From the NCBI GenBank assembly GCA_002279825.1, contig NCCV01000003.1, forward strand, positions 248,001 to 312,000: a DNA stretch of 64,000 bases, written 5' to 3'. The notes under the pieces are model-generated. The model ran no database searches, had not been told where the DNA came from, and worked only from the letters and a program-made list of their open reading frames with translations. This document shows, in pieces, positions 9,425 to 17,406 of the stretch (position 1 is its first letter; each line of letters starts with the position of its first letter). Source of the stretch: Sphingomonadales bacterium 12-68-11. Lineage in GTDB: Bacteria > Pseudomonadota > Alphaproteobacteria > Sphingomonadales > Sphingomonadaceae. The translations under genes and the position numbers were made by a program.

Positions 9425-10063
9425 ATGAAGATTTACGGATTTCCTCTGTCGCCGTTCGTGCGCAAGGTGCTGGTGACGGTGAAGGAGAAGGGCCTCGACG
9501 CCGAACTCGTACCGAGCAATCCCACGCAGCCCGACGAAGAGTTCCTGGGGGTGAGCCCGTTCAGCAAGATCCCGGGCTTTCGCGACGGCGATTTCACGAT
9601 CGCCGATTCAACCGCGATCGTTACCTATCTCGACGCCAAGTATCCCGAGCCCGCTCTGCTCCCCGCCGCGCCTGAGGCGCGCGCCCGCGCGGTGTGGTTT
9701 GAGGAAGTGGTCGACACGATCCTGGTCCCAGCAGGCGCACCGATCATCCTCAACCGCTTCCTGCGGCCGCGCATCTTCGGGATCGAGGGCGATCAAGCCG
9801 CCGCGCTGGCCGCCGACGAGGCGATCAAGCGGCCGCTGTCCTATCTCGAAGGAGTGGTCGGGGAGGAATGGCTGTCGGGCGATTTCTCGATCGGCGATAT
9901 CTCGCTCGCCTCGGGGCTGCGCACGCTCGACTATGCCGGGGCCTCGCTCGATGCCGCCGCCTACCCGCGTCTCGCCGCTTGGTACGGCCGCGTCACCGCG
10001 CGTGCGGGCTGGCAGGCTGCCGCCGAAGTCGAGGCGAACATCTTCAAGGCGCTCGGCATTTAG
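9425..10063 (+). CDS. Glutathione S-transferase family protein (1)
   Basis: 212 residues. The thioredoxin-fold N-terminal domain reads [15 protein letters not shown], with Ser9 at the usual catalytic position. The cis-Pro segment FSKIPGF and [10 protein letters not shown] follow, where Asp-Ser binds the gamma-glutamyl part of glutathione. The C-terminal helical domain contains [17 protein letters not shown]. Start chosen at the ATG with a GGGAGAGG ribosome-binding site; the longer in-frame ORF would overlap the divergent cobS. It ends overlapping the HxlR gene by 4 bp tail to tail. Substrate unknown. Confidence 0.9.
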   Translation: MKIYGFPLSPFVRKVLVTVKEKGLDAELVPSNPTQPDEEFLGVSPFSKIPGFRDGDFTIADSTAIVTYLDAKYPEPALLPAAPEARARAVWFEEVVDTILVPAGAPIILNRFLRPRIFGIEGDQAAALAADEAIKRPLSYLEGVVGEEWLSGDFSIGDISLASGLRTLDYAGASLDAAAYPRLAAWYGRVTARAGWQAAAEVEANIFKALGI

Positions 10064-10752
10064 GCAATCTTCTCGGGCAGCGCGAACAAGTCGATGAACT
10101 GGCGCGCCAGCTCGCGGTCGCCTTCGATCGCCCTGCCCTCGCCCTGCTCCCAAACTTCGACTGGCACCTTGGCGTAAAGCAGGATGCCGAGTTCCTCAGG
10201 GGCCCGCATTCGCAGCAGAAGGTCGACGCCTGCGGTATCGCCGCGCACGATGTTCAACTCGCCGCCGCCGAGATGGCCGACGAAGCTTTCGCCGTCGGCC
10301 TCGAAGCCGATCATTCCGGTCAGCGGGCGAGCGGCGACCGGGTCGATCAGCGTGCGCATCGACAACATGATCCCGACCGGCGTCATCGGCAGCGTGGGAT
10401 CGTGCGCCGGCGAACGGGCGGCCCATCGGCCGAGCTCGCGGATCGCGAACTCGGCGTGGTAGCCCCACGGTGTCAGCTCGTAGATCCGGCTGGCGGCGGG
10501 CGGCGGCAGCACGCGCTTTTGGAGCACCCCGGCCTGCTCGAGCCCCACCAGCCGCTCGGTCAGGACTTTGGCGCTGAGCCCCGCCAGCCGGGCGCGCAGA
10601 TCGGAAAAACGGCGCCCGCCGAGCATAAGTTCGCGCACGATCAGCATCGACCAGCGTTCGCCGATCAATTCCATCGCGAAAGCGGTGCCGCAAGCGTCAC
10701 CATACCACTTGCCGTGTCCGTCGGAACTCGATGTTTCTTTTTGTAACTTCAT
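10060..10752 (-). CDS. HxlR-family transcriptional regulator
   Basis: 230 residues. An N-terminal winged helix of HxlR type spans about residues 18-110: YGDACGTAFAMELIGERW, then MLIVRELMLGGRRFSDL and VLTERLVGLEQAGVL. The C-terminal ~100 residues resemble an SCP2-like sterol-binding fold (FVGHLGGGELNIVRGD), a fusion seen in some members of this family. HxlR proteins often sense quinones, aldehydes or other electrophiles; here no Cys sensor is obvious apart from Cys in YGDACG near residue 21. It is divergent from the detoxification operon and next to candidate operators at 10737-10769, so it is the likely local regulator. Confidence 0.9.
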   Translation of the reverse strand: MKLQKETSSSDGHGKWYGDACGTAFAMELIGERWSMLIVRELMLGGRRFSDLRARLAGLSAKVLTERLVGLEQAGVLQKRVLPPPAASRIYELTPWGYHAEFAIRELGRWAARSPAHDPTLPMTPVGIMLSMRTLIDPVAARPLTGMIGFEADGESFVGHLGGGELNIVRGDTAGVDLLLRMRAPEELGILLYAKVPVEVWEQGEGRAIEGDRELARQFIDLFALPEKIA

Positions 10753-10769
10753 AGTTGCTTTTTGTAACT
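10737..10769. promoter_or_regulatory. Candidate HxlR operator: direct repeat plus half-site palindrome
   Basis: The 12-mer CTTTTTGTAACT occurs at 10737-10748 and again at 10758-10769, a 21-bp period (two helical turns). The second copy also forms an imperfect inverted repeat AGTTGC-TTTTT-GTAACT at 10753-10769. The first copy lies within the first codons of the regulator gene. The position in the divergent gap and the spacing suggest a binding site; not proven. Confidence 0.5.
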
Positions 10770-10827
10770 GAGATTGCCAGAAAAATCAAGTGCCGAGTCG
10801 CGGCGACCTGGCGAGAGGACCTGGGAT

Positions 10828-11265
10828 ATGACCAAGATGATCTTCGTGAACCTGCCGGTCACCGACCTGCCCGCCTCGATGAAATTCTACGAGGCGGTCG
10901 GCTTCACCAACAACCCGATGTTCACCAACGACAAGGCCGCCGCGATGGCATGGTCGGACGAGATCGTGGTGATGCTGCTGACGCACGAGTTCTGGAAAAC
11001 CTTCACCGATCGGGCGATCCCCGACGCGCACAGCTCGGCGCAAGTGTTCCTGTGCCTGAGCCACGACAGCAAGGAATCGGTCGATGCGATTGTCGCCAAG
11101 GCGGGCGCCGCCGGCGGCAAGGCGGAGCCGACCCCGACGCAGGATCATGGCTTCATGTACGGCAGCAGCTTCGAGGATCCGGACGGCCACATCTGGGAGA
11201 ATGTGTGGATGAACATGGCGGCCGTGCCCGAAGGCGAGACCGTCGCCGAGCAGCCGCTCGCTTGA
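10828..11265 (+). CDS. VOC family protein (glyoxalase/PhnB-like)
   Basis: 145 residues with one vicinal-oxygen-chelate domain: MTKMIFVNLPVTDL, then SMKFYEAVGF, and the late DPDGHIWENVW where the metal-ligand Glu is usually found. The family covers glyoxalase I, dioxygenases and resistance proteins; the PhnB-like/lactoylglutathione-lyase-like branch is the closest by eye. It is the first gene of the ten-gene operon, 76 bp from the divergent HxlR start. Start chosen at the ATG giving the canonical N-terminal beta strand; the longer ORF reaches into the promoter. Confidence 0.85.
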   Translation: MTKMIFVNLPVTDLPASMKFYEAVGFTNNPMFTNDKAAAMAWSDEIVVMLLTHEFWKTFTDRAIPDAHSSAQVFLCLSHDSKESVDAIVAKAGAAGGKAEPTPTQDHGFMYGSSFEDPDGHIWENVWMNMAAVPEGETVAEQPLA

Positions 11266-11293
11266 TCGCGCCCAACCGGGGAGGAGCACACCG

Positions 11294-11686
11294 ATGTCGC
11301 CCAAGGCCATGACCACGACCGGCTACGTACTAACCGGGCTGTTCGCCCTGTTCATGCTCGGCGCCTCGGTCGCCCCCAAGTTGCTGGGGATGCCCGTTGC
11401 CGCCGACACCATAGCTGCGCTCGGCTGGCCCACGCGCTTCGTGCTGCCGATCGGTATTCTCGAACTCATTCTGGTGCTGCTCTACCTCTACCCGCGCACC
11501 AGCGTGCTCGGGGCGGTGCTGATGACCGGGCTGCTCGGCGGCGCGATGGCCACGCACGTGCGCGTCGGCAGCCCGCTCCCCAGCCATACTCTGTTTGGGA
11601 TCTATCTCGGCTTGTTCATGTGGGGCGGACTGTGGATGAGGAATCCCACACTCCGCGCGGTCTTTCCATTCGCCAGGGAGACTTGA
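11294..11686 (+). CDS. DoxX-like integral membrane protein
   Basis: 130 residues with four hydrophobic segments, approximately residues 9-29, 47-67, 71-88 and 99-118. The pattern TGLFALFMLGASVAPKLLG and ELILVLLYLYPRTSVLGAVL is typical of the DoxX-like (DUF1304/YphA-like) small membrane proteins. The function is unknown; relatives are associated with redox or detoxification operons. It lies 28 bp after the VOC gene and 3 bp before the next GST gene. Confidence 0.82.
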   Translation: MSPKAMTTTGYVLTGLFALFMLGASVAPKLLGMPVAADTIAALGWPTRFVLPIGILELILVLLYLYPRTSVLGAVLMTGLLGGAMATHVRVGSPLPSHTLFGIYLGLFMWGGLWMRNPTLRAVFPFARET

Positions 11687-11689
11687 GCC

Positions 11690-12343
11690 ATGAGCGACCT
11701 GCCGCTCGTCACCGCGTTCGACTGGGTGCCCGATTTCGCCAAGGGCCTGGTGCGCGACTTGCGCGTGCGCTGGGCGTTCGAGGAGATCGGCGCGCCTTAC
11801 GCCACCGAGCTGCTCGACGCCCGCACGCCGCGGCCCGAGCCTTACCTCGCCCGCCAGCCGTTCGACCAGGTGCCGGCGTTCCGCGAAGGCGATCTCGACA
11901 TCTTCGAAACCGGGGCGATCCTGCTCTATCTCGGCGAGCGCGATGACCGCCTGCTGCCATTGGAAACGCACGCCCGCTGGACCGCCATCTCGTGGCTGTT
12001 CGCCGCGCTCAACAGCGTCGAGCCGTTCGTGACCCGCGTCACCACCTATGACTTGTTCCATAACGACAAGGCGTGGATGCCCGATGCCCGCGAGGCGGCG
12101 GTCGGGCTGTGTCTGAAGCGGCTCCAGCGCCTGTCCGATGCCCTTGACGGCAAGGACTGGCTGGCCGGTTCGTTCTCGGTCGCCGACATCGCGATGGTCA
12201 CGGTGCTGAACAATCTGCGCCACACCGGACTCGTCGCCGAATACCCTGCGCTCGCCGCATACCAGGCGCGCGGCGAGGCACGGCCGGCTTACAAGCGCGC
12301 ACTGGATGCGCAGTACGCCGATTTTACCCCGGAAACCGTCTGA
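11690..12343 (+). CDS. Glutathione S-transferase family protein (2)
   Basis: 217 residues. The N-terminal domain reads KGLVRDLRVRWAFEEIGAPY, with an Arg-rich alpha-1 that replaces the usual SxxxRxxR pattern. FDQVPAF carries the cis-Pro and IFETGAILLYL the glutathione-binding Glu-Thr. The C-terminal domain has WLAGSFSVADIAMVTVL. It closely resembles the GST encoded at 14373-15032, so the two are probably tandem paralogues. It is part of the ten-gene operon. No Ser/Cys/Tyr catalytic residue is obvious at the start of alpha-1. Confidence 0.9.
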   Translation: MSDLPLVTAFDWVPDFAKGLVRDLRVRWAFEEIGAPYATELLDARTPRPEPYLARQPFDQVPAFREGDLDIFETGAILLYLGERDDRLLPLETHARWTAISWLFAALNSVEPFVTRVTTYDLFHNDKAWMPDAREAAVGLCLKRLQRLSDALDGKDWLAGSFSVADIAMVTVLNNLRHTGLVAEYPALAAYQARGEARPAYKRALDAQYADFTPETV

Positions 12344-12356
12344 GAGGAGCTATCCG

Positions 12357-13076
12357 ATGTACGTTCAGGGATTCATCGTTCCGGTGCCCGCCGACAAGCA
12401 GGACGCCTATCGCGAGGTTGCCGAGAAGTTCTGGCCGATCGCTCACGACAACGGCGCGATCGAGCATGTCGAGGCGTGGGAAGCCGACGTTGCCGACGGT
12501 AAACAGACCGACTTCCGCCGCGCGGTCGCGCTCGAGGAGGGCGAGAAGGTCGTGTTCTCCTGGGTTACCTGGCCCGACAAGGCGACCGCCGACGCCAGCA
12601 ACGAAAAGATGATGAGCGATCCGCGCATGCAAGAGTTCGGCGAAGACATGCCGTTCGACGGCAAGCGCATGGTGTTCGGCGGGTTCGAACCGATCCTCGA
12701 GGAAGGCCGTCCCGGCGGCGGCTATGTCGATGGCTTCATCGCGCCGGTCGCAAACGACAAGCGCGAGGCCTATCGCGAGATGGCCGCCAAGGCCGCGAGC
12801 ATTTTCATAGAGCATGGCGCGCTGCGCGATCTTGAGGCCTGGGGCGTCGATACTCCCGTGGGCGAGCGGACCAGCTTCCCGCGTTCGGTCGAAGCCAAGG
12901 ACGGCGAAAGCGTCGTGTTTTCGTTCGTCGAATGGCCCGACGAAGCCACCCGCAACGCCGGCTGGGAAAAGGTCATGGCCGACGAGCGGATGCAGCCCGG
13001 CGCGATGGACATGCCGTTCGACGGCAAGCGCATGTTCTGGGGCGGCTTCACGCCCATCGTCGAGCGGGGCCGCTGA
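12357..13076 (+). CDS. Tandem DUF1428 (YbaA-like) protein
   Basis: 239 residues composed of two consecutive DUF1428 domains, about residues 1-118 and 121-239. Normal DUF1428 proteins have one such domain of ~115-120 residues. Each half starts YVQGFIVPV or YVDGFIAPV and ends MPFDGKRM with GGF.PI. DUF1428 has a dimeric alpha-beta-barrel fold, so a fused pair would make a single-chain pseudo-dimer. Function unknown; possibly binding small aromatic or quinone-like molecules (inference from fold). Start is the ATG preceded by GAGAGGAG; 13 bp after the GST stop. Confidence 0.85.
   Translation: MYVQGFIVPVPADKQDAYREVAEKFWPIAHDNGAIEHVEAWEADVADGKQTDFRRAVALEEGEKVVFSWVTWPDKATADASNEKMMSDPRMQEFGEDMPFDGKRMVFGGFEPILEEGRPGGGYVDGFIAPVANDKREAYREMAAKAASIFIEHGALRDLEAWGVDTPVGERTSFPRSVEAKDGESVVFSFVEWPDEATRNAGWEKVMADERMQPGAMDMPFDGKRMFWGGFTPIVERGR
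12645..13034. repeat. 27-base direct repeat inside the doubled DUF1428 gene
   Basis: Positions 12645-12671 and 13008-13034 are identical over 27 bases and encode the same DMPFDGKRM in each half of the protein. The rest of the two halves has diverged, so this segment has either been converted recently or is under strong constraint. Confidence 0.85.
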
Positions 13077-13078
13077 CC

Positions 13079-13879
13079 GTGGCCGGCGGTCCCATCTGGT
13101 ACGAGCTGATGGCGCCCGATCCGGGCGCCGTCGCCCCCTTCTATCGCGCCGTCGTCGGCTGGGAGATCCCGGCCGAGGGGCACCCGATGCCGAACGGCTC
13201 GGAGTACCGCGAGATCGCGCGCTCCGGCGGCGGCTTCGCGGGCGGCGTACTCACGCTTACGCCCGGCATGGCGGAAGGCGGCGCGCGCGCCGGCTGGCTG
13301 ACCTACTTCCACGTCGACGACGTCGACGCGGCGGTGGCCAAGGCGCAAACGCTGGGCGCCAGCGTGCAGATGCCGCCGATGACGATGGACGGGGTCGGGC
13401 GGATGGCCATGCTCGCCGATCCGCAGGGCGCGCCGTTCTACGTGATGGACCCGGCTCCGCCGCCCGGCGACCCGGACGCGCAGAGCGACGTGTTCAAGGC
13501 CATGACCCCCGGGCATTGCTGGTGGAACGAGCTCGAAACCAGCGACGAGCCGGCCGCGACCGCGTTCTACACCGCGCTGTTCAACTGGTCGGCCGAGCAG
13601 ACCATGCCGATGGGCGACATGGGCAACTATCGCTTCATCGAACTGGGCAGCGAGCAGATCGGCGCGATCAATCCGTGGCTGGCCGATTACATGGCCGTCG
13701 GCTGGCTCCCTTACTTTGGCGTCGCCGACATCGAGGCCGCGCGCGAGGCCACCACCGCAAACGGGGGCACGATCACGCACGACATTCACGAAGTCCCCGG
13801 CGGCGACTTCATCTTCACCGCGATCGACCCGGCCGGTGCGCATGTCGGCGTGGTCGGCCCGAAAGGGACCCGATCATGA
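13079..13879 (+). CDS. Double VOC-domain protein (Cfp30B-like)
   Basis: 266 residues with two vicinal-oxygen-chelate domains, about residues 3-125 and 140-262: PIWYELMAPDPGAVAPFY at the start of the first and CWWNELETSDEPAATAFY at the start of the second. Each domain ends with a DPQGA/DPAGA-type loop. The arrangement matches the family of hydroxylase-like or antigen Cfp30B-like VOC proteins. GTG start chosen 2 bp after the preceding stop, since no ATG fits in the operon spacing. Ligand unknown. Confidence 0.83.
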   Translation: MAGGPIWYELMAPDPGAVAPFYRAVVGWEIPAEGHPMPNGSEYREIARSGGGFAGGVLTLTPGMAEGGARAGWLTYFHVDDVDAAVAKAQTLGASVQMPPMTMDGVGRMAMLADPQGAPFYVMDPAPPPGDPDAQSDVFKAMTPGHCWWNELETSDEPAATAFYTALFNWSAEQTMPMGDMGNYRFIELGSEQIGAINPWLADYMAVGWLPYFGVADIEAAREATTANGGTITHDIHEVPGGDFIFTAIDPAGAHVGVVGPKGTRS

Positions 13880-14355
13880 GCGACAGGGCCCTGATCTGCC
13901 TGTGGTACGAAAGCGACGCAGAGAGCGCGGCGCGATTCTATGCCGAGACCTTCCCGGACAGCTCGGTCGGCAAGACCAGCTATGCCCCGGCCGACAACCC
14001 CTCGTCCCCGGCTGGCGCGCCGCTGACGGTCGAATTCACCGTCATGGGCCTACCCTGCCTCGGCCTCAACGGCGGCCCGCACTTCAAGCAGAGCGAGGCA
14101 TTCTCGTTCCAGGTCACCACCGAGGACCAGGAAGAGACCGACCGCTACTGGAACGCGATCGTCGATAGCGGCGGGCAGGAGTCGATGTGCGGCTGGTGTA
14201 AGGACCAGTGGGGCGTATCGTGGCAGATCACCCCGCGGGTGCTTTCCGAAGCGATGTCGAACCCCGACAAGGCCGCCGCCAAGCGCGCGTTCGAGGCGAT
14301 GATGCAGATGAAAAAGATCGACGTCGCCGCGATCGAAGCCGCGCTGCGCGGCTAG
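13876..14355 (+). CDS. PhnB-like VOC protein (3-dmu-9_3-mt fold)
   Basis: 159 residues. The sequence ALICLWYESDAESAARFYAE and the diagnostic CGWCKDQWGVSWQITP place it in the PhnB/'3-demethylubiquinone-9 3-methyltransferase'-like VOC subfamily, where the methyltransferase name is historical. The gene starts with ATGA overlapping the previous stop, so it is probably translationally coupled. A C-terminal helix (AAAKRAFEAMMQMKKIDV) is typical of this subgroup. Function in the operon unknown. Confidence 0.88.
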   Translation: MSDRALICLWYESDAESAARFYAETFPDSSVGKTSYAPADNPSSPAGAPLTVEFTVMGLPCLGLNGGPHFKQSEAFSFQVTTEDQEETDRYWNAIVDSGGQESMCGWCKDQWGVSWQITPRVLSEAMSNPDKAAAKRAFEAMMQMKKIDVAAIEAALRG

Positions 14356-14372
14356 TCCAAACGGGGCCGCCG

Positions 14373-15032
14373 ATGCCTCCCACTATCACCGCCTTCGCGG
14401 AGTCGCCCGACCGTGGCCGCGGCCTCGCTCGCGACATGCGCGTGCGCTGGGCCTTTGAGGAAGTCGGCCAGCCCTACGACGTCCGCCTGGTCTCGTTTGC
14501 CGAGATGAAGCAACCCGCGCACCTGGCACTCCATCCGTTCGGGCAGATTCCGACGTACCAGGATGGCGAATTCGCGCTGTTCGAGACTGGCGCGATTGTC
14601 CTCCACATTGCCGAACGCGGTCGGGGACTCCTGCCCGAGGATGCCGACGCCCGCGCGCGCGCGATCGCCTGGATGTTCGCCGCGCTCAACACGATCGAGC
14701 CGTCGATCGTCGAATACGAGCAGGCAGGCCAAGCCGAGGCCGACAGGAGTTGGCACGCCGCACGCCTGCCGATCATGGCGGACCGCATCCGCGCCCGGTT
14801 GGCGCGGCTGTCCGCCCGGCTCGGCGACTCCGAGTGGCTCGACGGGGCGTTCAGCGCCGGCGATTTGACGATGGTCATGGTGCTGCGCAGGGCCGAGGGA
14901 ATGGGCATCATCGAGGACCATCCGAACCTGTCCGCCTACGTCGCCCGCAGCCAGGCGCGGCCGGCCTATCGGCGCGCGTTCGATGCTCAGCTTGCGGTCT
15001 TTGAGGCCGCCTTACGGGACACCGGGAAATGA
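14373..15032 (+). CDS. Glutathione S-transferase family protein (3)
   Basis: 219 residues. The N-terminal RGLARDMRVRWAFEEVGQPY, cis-Pro FGQIPTY and LFETGAIVLHI closely match the GST at 11690-12343, including the Arg-rich alpha-1, so these are tandem paralogues. The C-terminal helical domain has WLDGAFSAGDLTMVMVL. It lies 17 bp after the PhnB-like gene; the next gene overlaps its stop by ATGA. Confidence 0.9.
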   Translation: MPPTITAFAESPDRGRGLARDMRVRWAFEEVGQPYDVRLVSFAEMKQPAHLALHPFGQIPTYQDGEFALFETGAIVLHIAERGRGLLPEDADARARAIAWMFAALNTIEPSIVEYEQAGQAEADRSWHAARLPIMADRIRARLARLSARLGDSEWLDGAFSAGDLTMVMVLRRAEGMGIIEDHPNLSAYVARSQARPAYRRAFDAQLAVFEAALRDTGK

Positions 15033-15703
15033 TAGAACTCCACGGCCACCTGTTCTCGTCATACACCTGGAAGGCGCTGATCCCGCTCTACGCCAACGGA
15101 ACAGCGTTCCGGTTCGTCGAAACGGCTACGGACCGCCCCCTGAGCGAGCAGTTTCCCGGCAAGGCCCATCCCGGCGGGCATATCCCGGTCTTGGCCGACG
15201 GTGCCACAGTGGTGGTCGAGGCGACCGCGATCGTCGAGTACCTGGCGGTCCACCACCCCGGCCCCGCTCCGCTGATACCGCGGGACCCGGCTGACGCGGT
15301 GACCGCGCGGATGCTTGACCGGGTGTTCGACAATTACGTGATGGGCAACATGCAGCGCGCCGTGGCGGCCCATTTCATCAGCCGCGACAAGCCAGAACTC
15401 GGCCGGCGCGATGAGCCGGTGGCAGGCGAGATCGCGGCCGCCCGGGCGCGGCTGCGCCAAGCCTACGATTGGCTCGAACAGTGGCTCGGCGCCCATCGCC
15501 TGCCGCCGCACGTGGGCCTCGTCACCTGCGCCGCCGCGCCCGCGCTGTTCTACGCCGACTGGATCGAGCCGATCGGACCGGGACGGCCGCGCCTGTCCGC
15601 CCTGCGCGCCGAACTGCTGGCCCTCCCCCCGGTGGTGCGCTGCGTCGAGGATGCTCGGCCCTTCCGGCAGTATTTCCCGTTCGGTGCGCCCGACCGCGAT
15701 TGA
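15029..15703 (+). CDS. Glutathione S-transferase family protein (4)
   Basis: 224 residues. N-terminal MIELHGHLFSSYTWKALIPL carries Ser/Thr at the catalytic position; GGHIPVL provides the cis-Pro; VEATAIVEYL the Glu-Ala-Thr pocket. The C-terminal part (LEQWLGAHRLPPHVGLVTCAA) is diverged from the other copies, so this is not a recent duplicate. Translationally coupled to the GST upstream. A 66-bp gap follows. Confidence 0.87.
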   Translation: MIELHGHLFSSYTWKALIPLYANGTAFRFVETATDRPLSEQFPGKAHPGGHIPVLADGATVVVEATAIVEYLAVHHPGPAPLIPRDPADAVTARMLDRVFDNYVMGNMQRAVAAHFISRDKPELGRRDEPVAGEIAAARARLRQAYDWLEQWLGAHRLPPHVGLVTCAAAPALFYADWIEPIGPGRPRLSALRAELLALPPVVRCVEDARPFRQYFPFGAPDRD

Positions 15704-15769
15704 GCCGGGAAGCCTTGCGAGCGCGGAGCGTTCCTGTATTGTTCCAGAGTGATTCGTGGAGCAGAGCCG

Positions 15770-16414
15770 ATGGCCGAGTACACTTTCTTCTTCAATCCGA
15801 TGAGCCGCGCGCAGATCGCACGCTGGGCGCTGCACGAGGCGGGCGCGGACTATGAGCCGGTGCTGGTCCAGTGGGACGCCAAGCCCGCCGCGCTGCTCGC
15901 GGCCAATCCGCTCGGCAAGCTGCCGACGATCGTCCATCACCACCAGGGCCACGATCACGCGGTCAGCGAAGCGGCGGCAGTGTGCCATTACCTCGCCGAA
16001 ATGACCGCGCCCGAGCTGCTGCCCGAGGCGCACGAGAAGGCCGACTACTTCCGCATGCTGTTCTTCGCCGCTGGCCCGCTCGAGCAGGCGACCACTGCGC
16101 AGGCGCTCGGCTGGAACGTCGAGGACCACCAGGCGATGGTCGGCTTCGGCAGCTTCGATCGAACGATGGATTCGCTCGACGCCTGGCTTTCGGCGCACGA
16201 CTACGTCTGCGGGAAGCGGTTCACGATGGCCGACGTCTATCTCGGCAGCCAGGTGATGTGGGGTCTGCGCTTCGGCTCGATGCCCGCGCGCGATAGCTTC
16301 AAGGCGTACTGGGATCGGTGCAGCGAACGGCCGGCGTACCAGAAGGGGTCGGCGATCGACAACGCGCTGATCGCCGAAATGCAGACCGAACAGTCCGGAG
16401 GAGACGCAAAGTGA
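15770..16414 (+). CDS. Glutathione S-transferase family protein (5)
   Basis: 214 residues. The N-terminus AEYTFFFNPMSRAQIARWAL contains Ser at the usual catalytic place, followed by LGKLPTI (cis-Pro) and VSEAAAVCHYL. The C-terminal domain contains YVCGKRFTMADVYLGSQV. Start chosen at the ATG giving this N-terminus; a further in-frame ATG 21 bp upstream exists. The stop overlaps the GTG start of the GFA gene. Confidence 0.9.
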   Translation: MAEYTFFFNPMSRAQIARWALHEAGADYEPVLVQWDAKPAALLAANPLGKLPTIVHHHQGHDHAVSEAAAVCHYLAEMTAPELLPEAHEKADYFRMLFFAAGPLEQATTAQALGWNVEDHQAMVGFGSFDRTMDSLDAWLSAHDYVCGKRFTMADVYLGSQVMWGLRFGSMPARDSFKAYWDRCSERPAYQKGSAIDNALIAEMQTEQSGGDAK

Positions 16415-16761
16415 CCTTTACAAGTAGCTGCCATTGCGGCGCGCTGAGTGCGACCGTGGACGAAGACCTGCCCACGCAGGGCCTGACCTGCAACTGCTCG
16501 ATCTGTCGCCGCAAGGGCAACGTCCACCACTTCACTAGCCCGGATAAGGTTGCGTTCGTTCGCCCGCAGGATCAGGTGCAGGCCTATACCTTCAACGCCC
16601 ACAACATCCGCCACCAGTTCTGCTCGACTTGCGGCTGCGCGCCTTTCGCGGAAGGCACCGGGCCAGGCGGCGTGGCGATGGTCGAGATCAATTTGCGCTG
16701 TGTGCCAGACTGCGATCTTGCCGCGCTAGAGATCACCGAGATCGACGGGGCGGCGCGTTAG
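16411..16761 (+). CDS. GFA family (glutathione-dependent formaldehyde-activating enzyme-like) protein
   Basis: 116 residues. Zinc-site motifs of the Gfa fold are all present: SCHCGALSA, CNCSIC and QFCSTCGCAPF. The family is named for Gfa, which was reported to bind glutathione and formaldehyde; most members have no known substrate. GTG start overlapping the GST stop (GTGA). This is the last gene of the operon and its end overlaps the convergent J-domain gene by 4 bp. Its presence together with four GSTs and three VOC-type proteins supports a thiol-adduct or aldehyde detoxification role for the cluster. Confidence 0.88.
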   Translation: MTFTSSCHCGALSATVDEDLPTQGLTCNCSICRRKGNVHHFTSPDKVAFVRPQDQVQAYTFNAHNIRHQFCSTCGCAPFAEGTGPGGVAMVEINLRCVPDCDLAALEITEIDGAAR

Positions 16762-17363
16762 GCGAAAGCCGCCGCTTTCCGGAGCAGTTGATAGGCCTCG
16801 ACCACGCTTTGCAGCCGCCGCTCGTGGCTGCGGTCGCCGCCGTTGCGGTCGGGGTGGTAGCGGCGCACCAGTTCCGAGTAGCGGCGGCGCAGCGCGTGGC
16901 GGTCGGTCTCGTAGCCGAGGCCCATCGCGTTCAGCGCGGCGCGTTCGGGGCCGGTAAAGCGAGCGCCTTCGGGCGCCGCGGCGTGGCGGGCCGCGGCGCG
17001 GGCGCGGATGTCGGCTGCGCGCGCGCCGATCGCGTCGAGCGGATCGTCGAAATCGGCCCAGCGAGGCACCCCGTCCATTCCGCCGTCGGCGCGAAACGCA
17101 CGGGTCTCGCGCGCCCAGCCGGCGAGCGGCGACTGCGCCTCGAGAATTTCGTCGGGGGTCATGCCGCGGAACCAGTCATAGCCGGCGTTGAATTCGCGCA
17201 CGTGCCCAAGGCATAGCCAGCGCCAGTCACCCGGACCGTCGAAGCCGGGCGAACGCTCACCGGGCGCGCGGAACTCGCCGGCTTCGTCACACCCGTCGGC
17301 CTCGCAGCGGCGCCCGCGCGTGTCGTAGCGACCGTGAAATTTCGTCTCGCGCATTCGGCCCAT
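16758..17363 (-). CDS. J-domain (DnaJ-like) protein
   Basis: 201 residues. The J domain is at the C-terminus (residues ~137-199): ALNAMGLGYETDRHALRRRY, then the invariant HPD tripeptide in VRRYHPDRNGG. The N-terminal ~130 residues contain conserved Cys (CEADGCDEAGEFRAP) and DGPGDWRWLCLGHVREFN, a layout found in alphaproteobacterial proteins next to bolA. It would stimulate a DnaK-type ATPase through HPD. It is divergent from bolA with a 43-bp gap. Confidence 0.9.
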   Translation of the reverse strand: MGRMRETKFHGRYDTRGRRCEADGCDEAGEFRAPGERSPGFDGPGDWRWLCLGHVREFNAGYDWFRGMTPDEILEAQSPLAGWARETRAFRADGGMDGVPRWADFDDPLDAIGARAADIRARAAARHAAAPEGARFTGPERAALNAMGLGYETDRHALRRRYSELVRRYHPDRNGGDRSHERRLQSVVEAYQLLRKAAAFA

Positions 17364-17406
17364 AGTGGTGATAGTGCGCGCCGCTGAAAACCCCCGGAGA
17401 GCCTAA

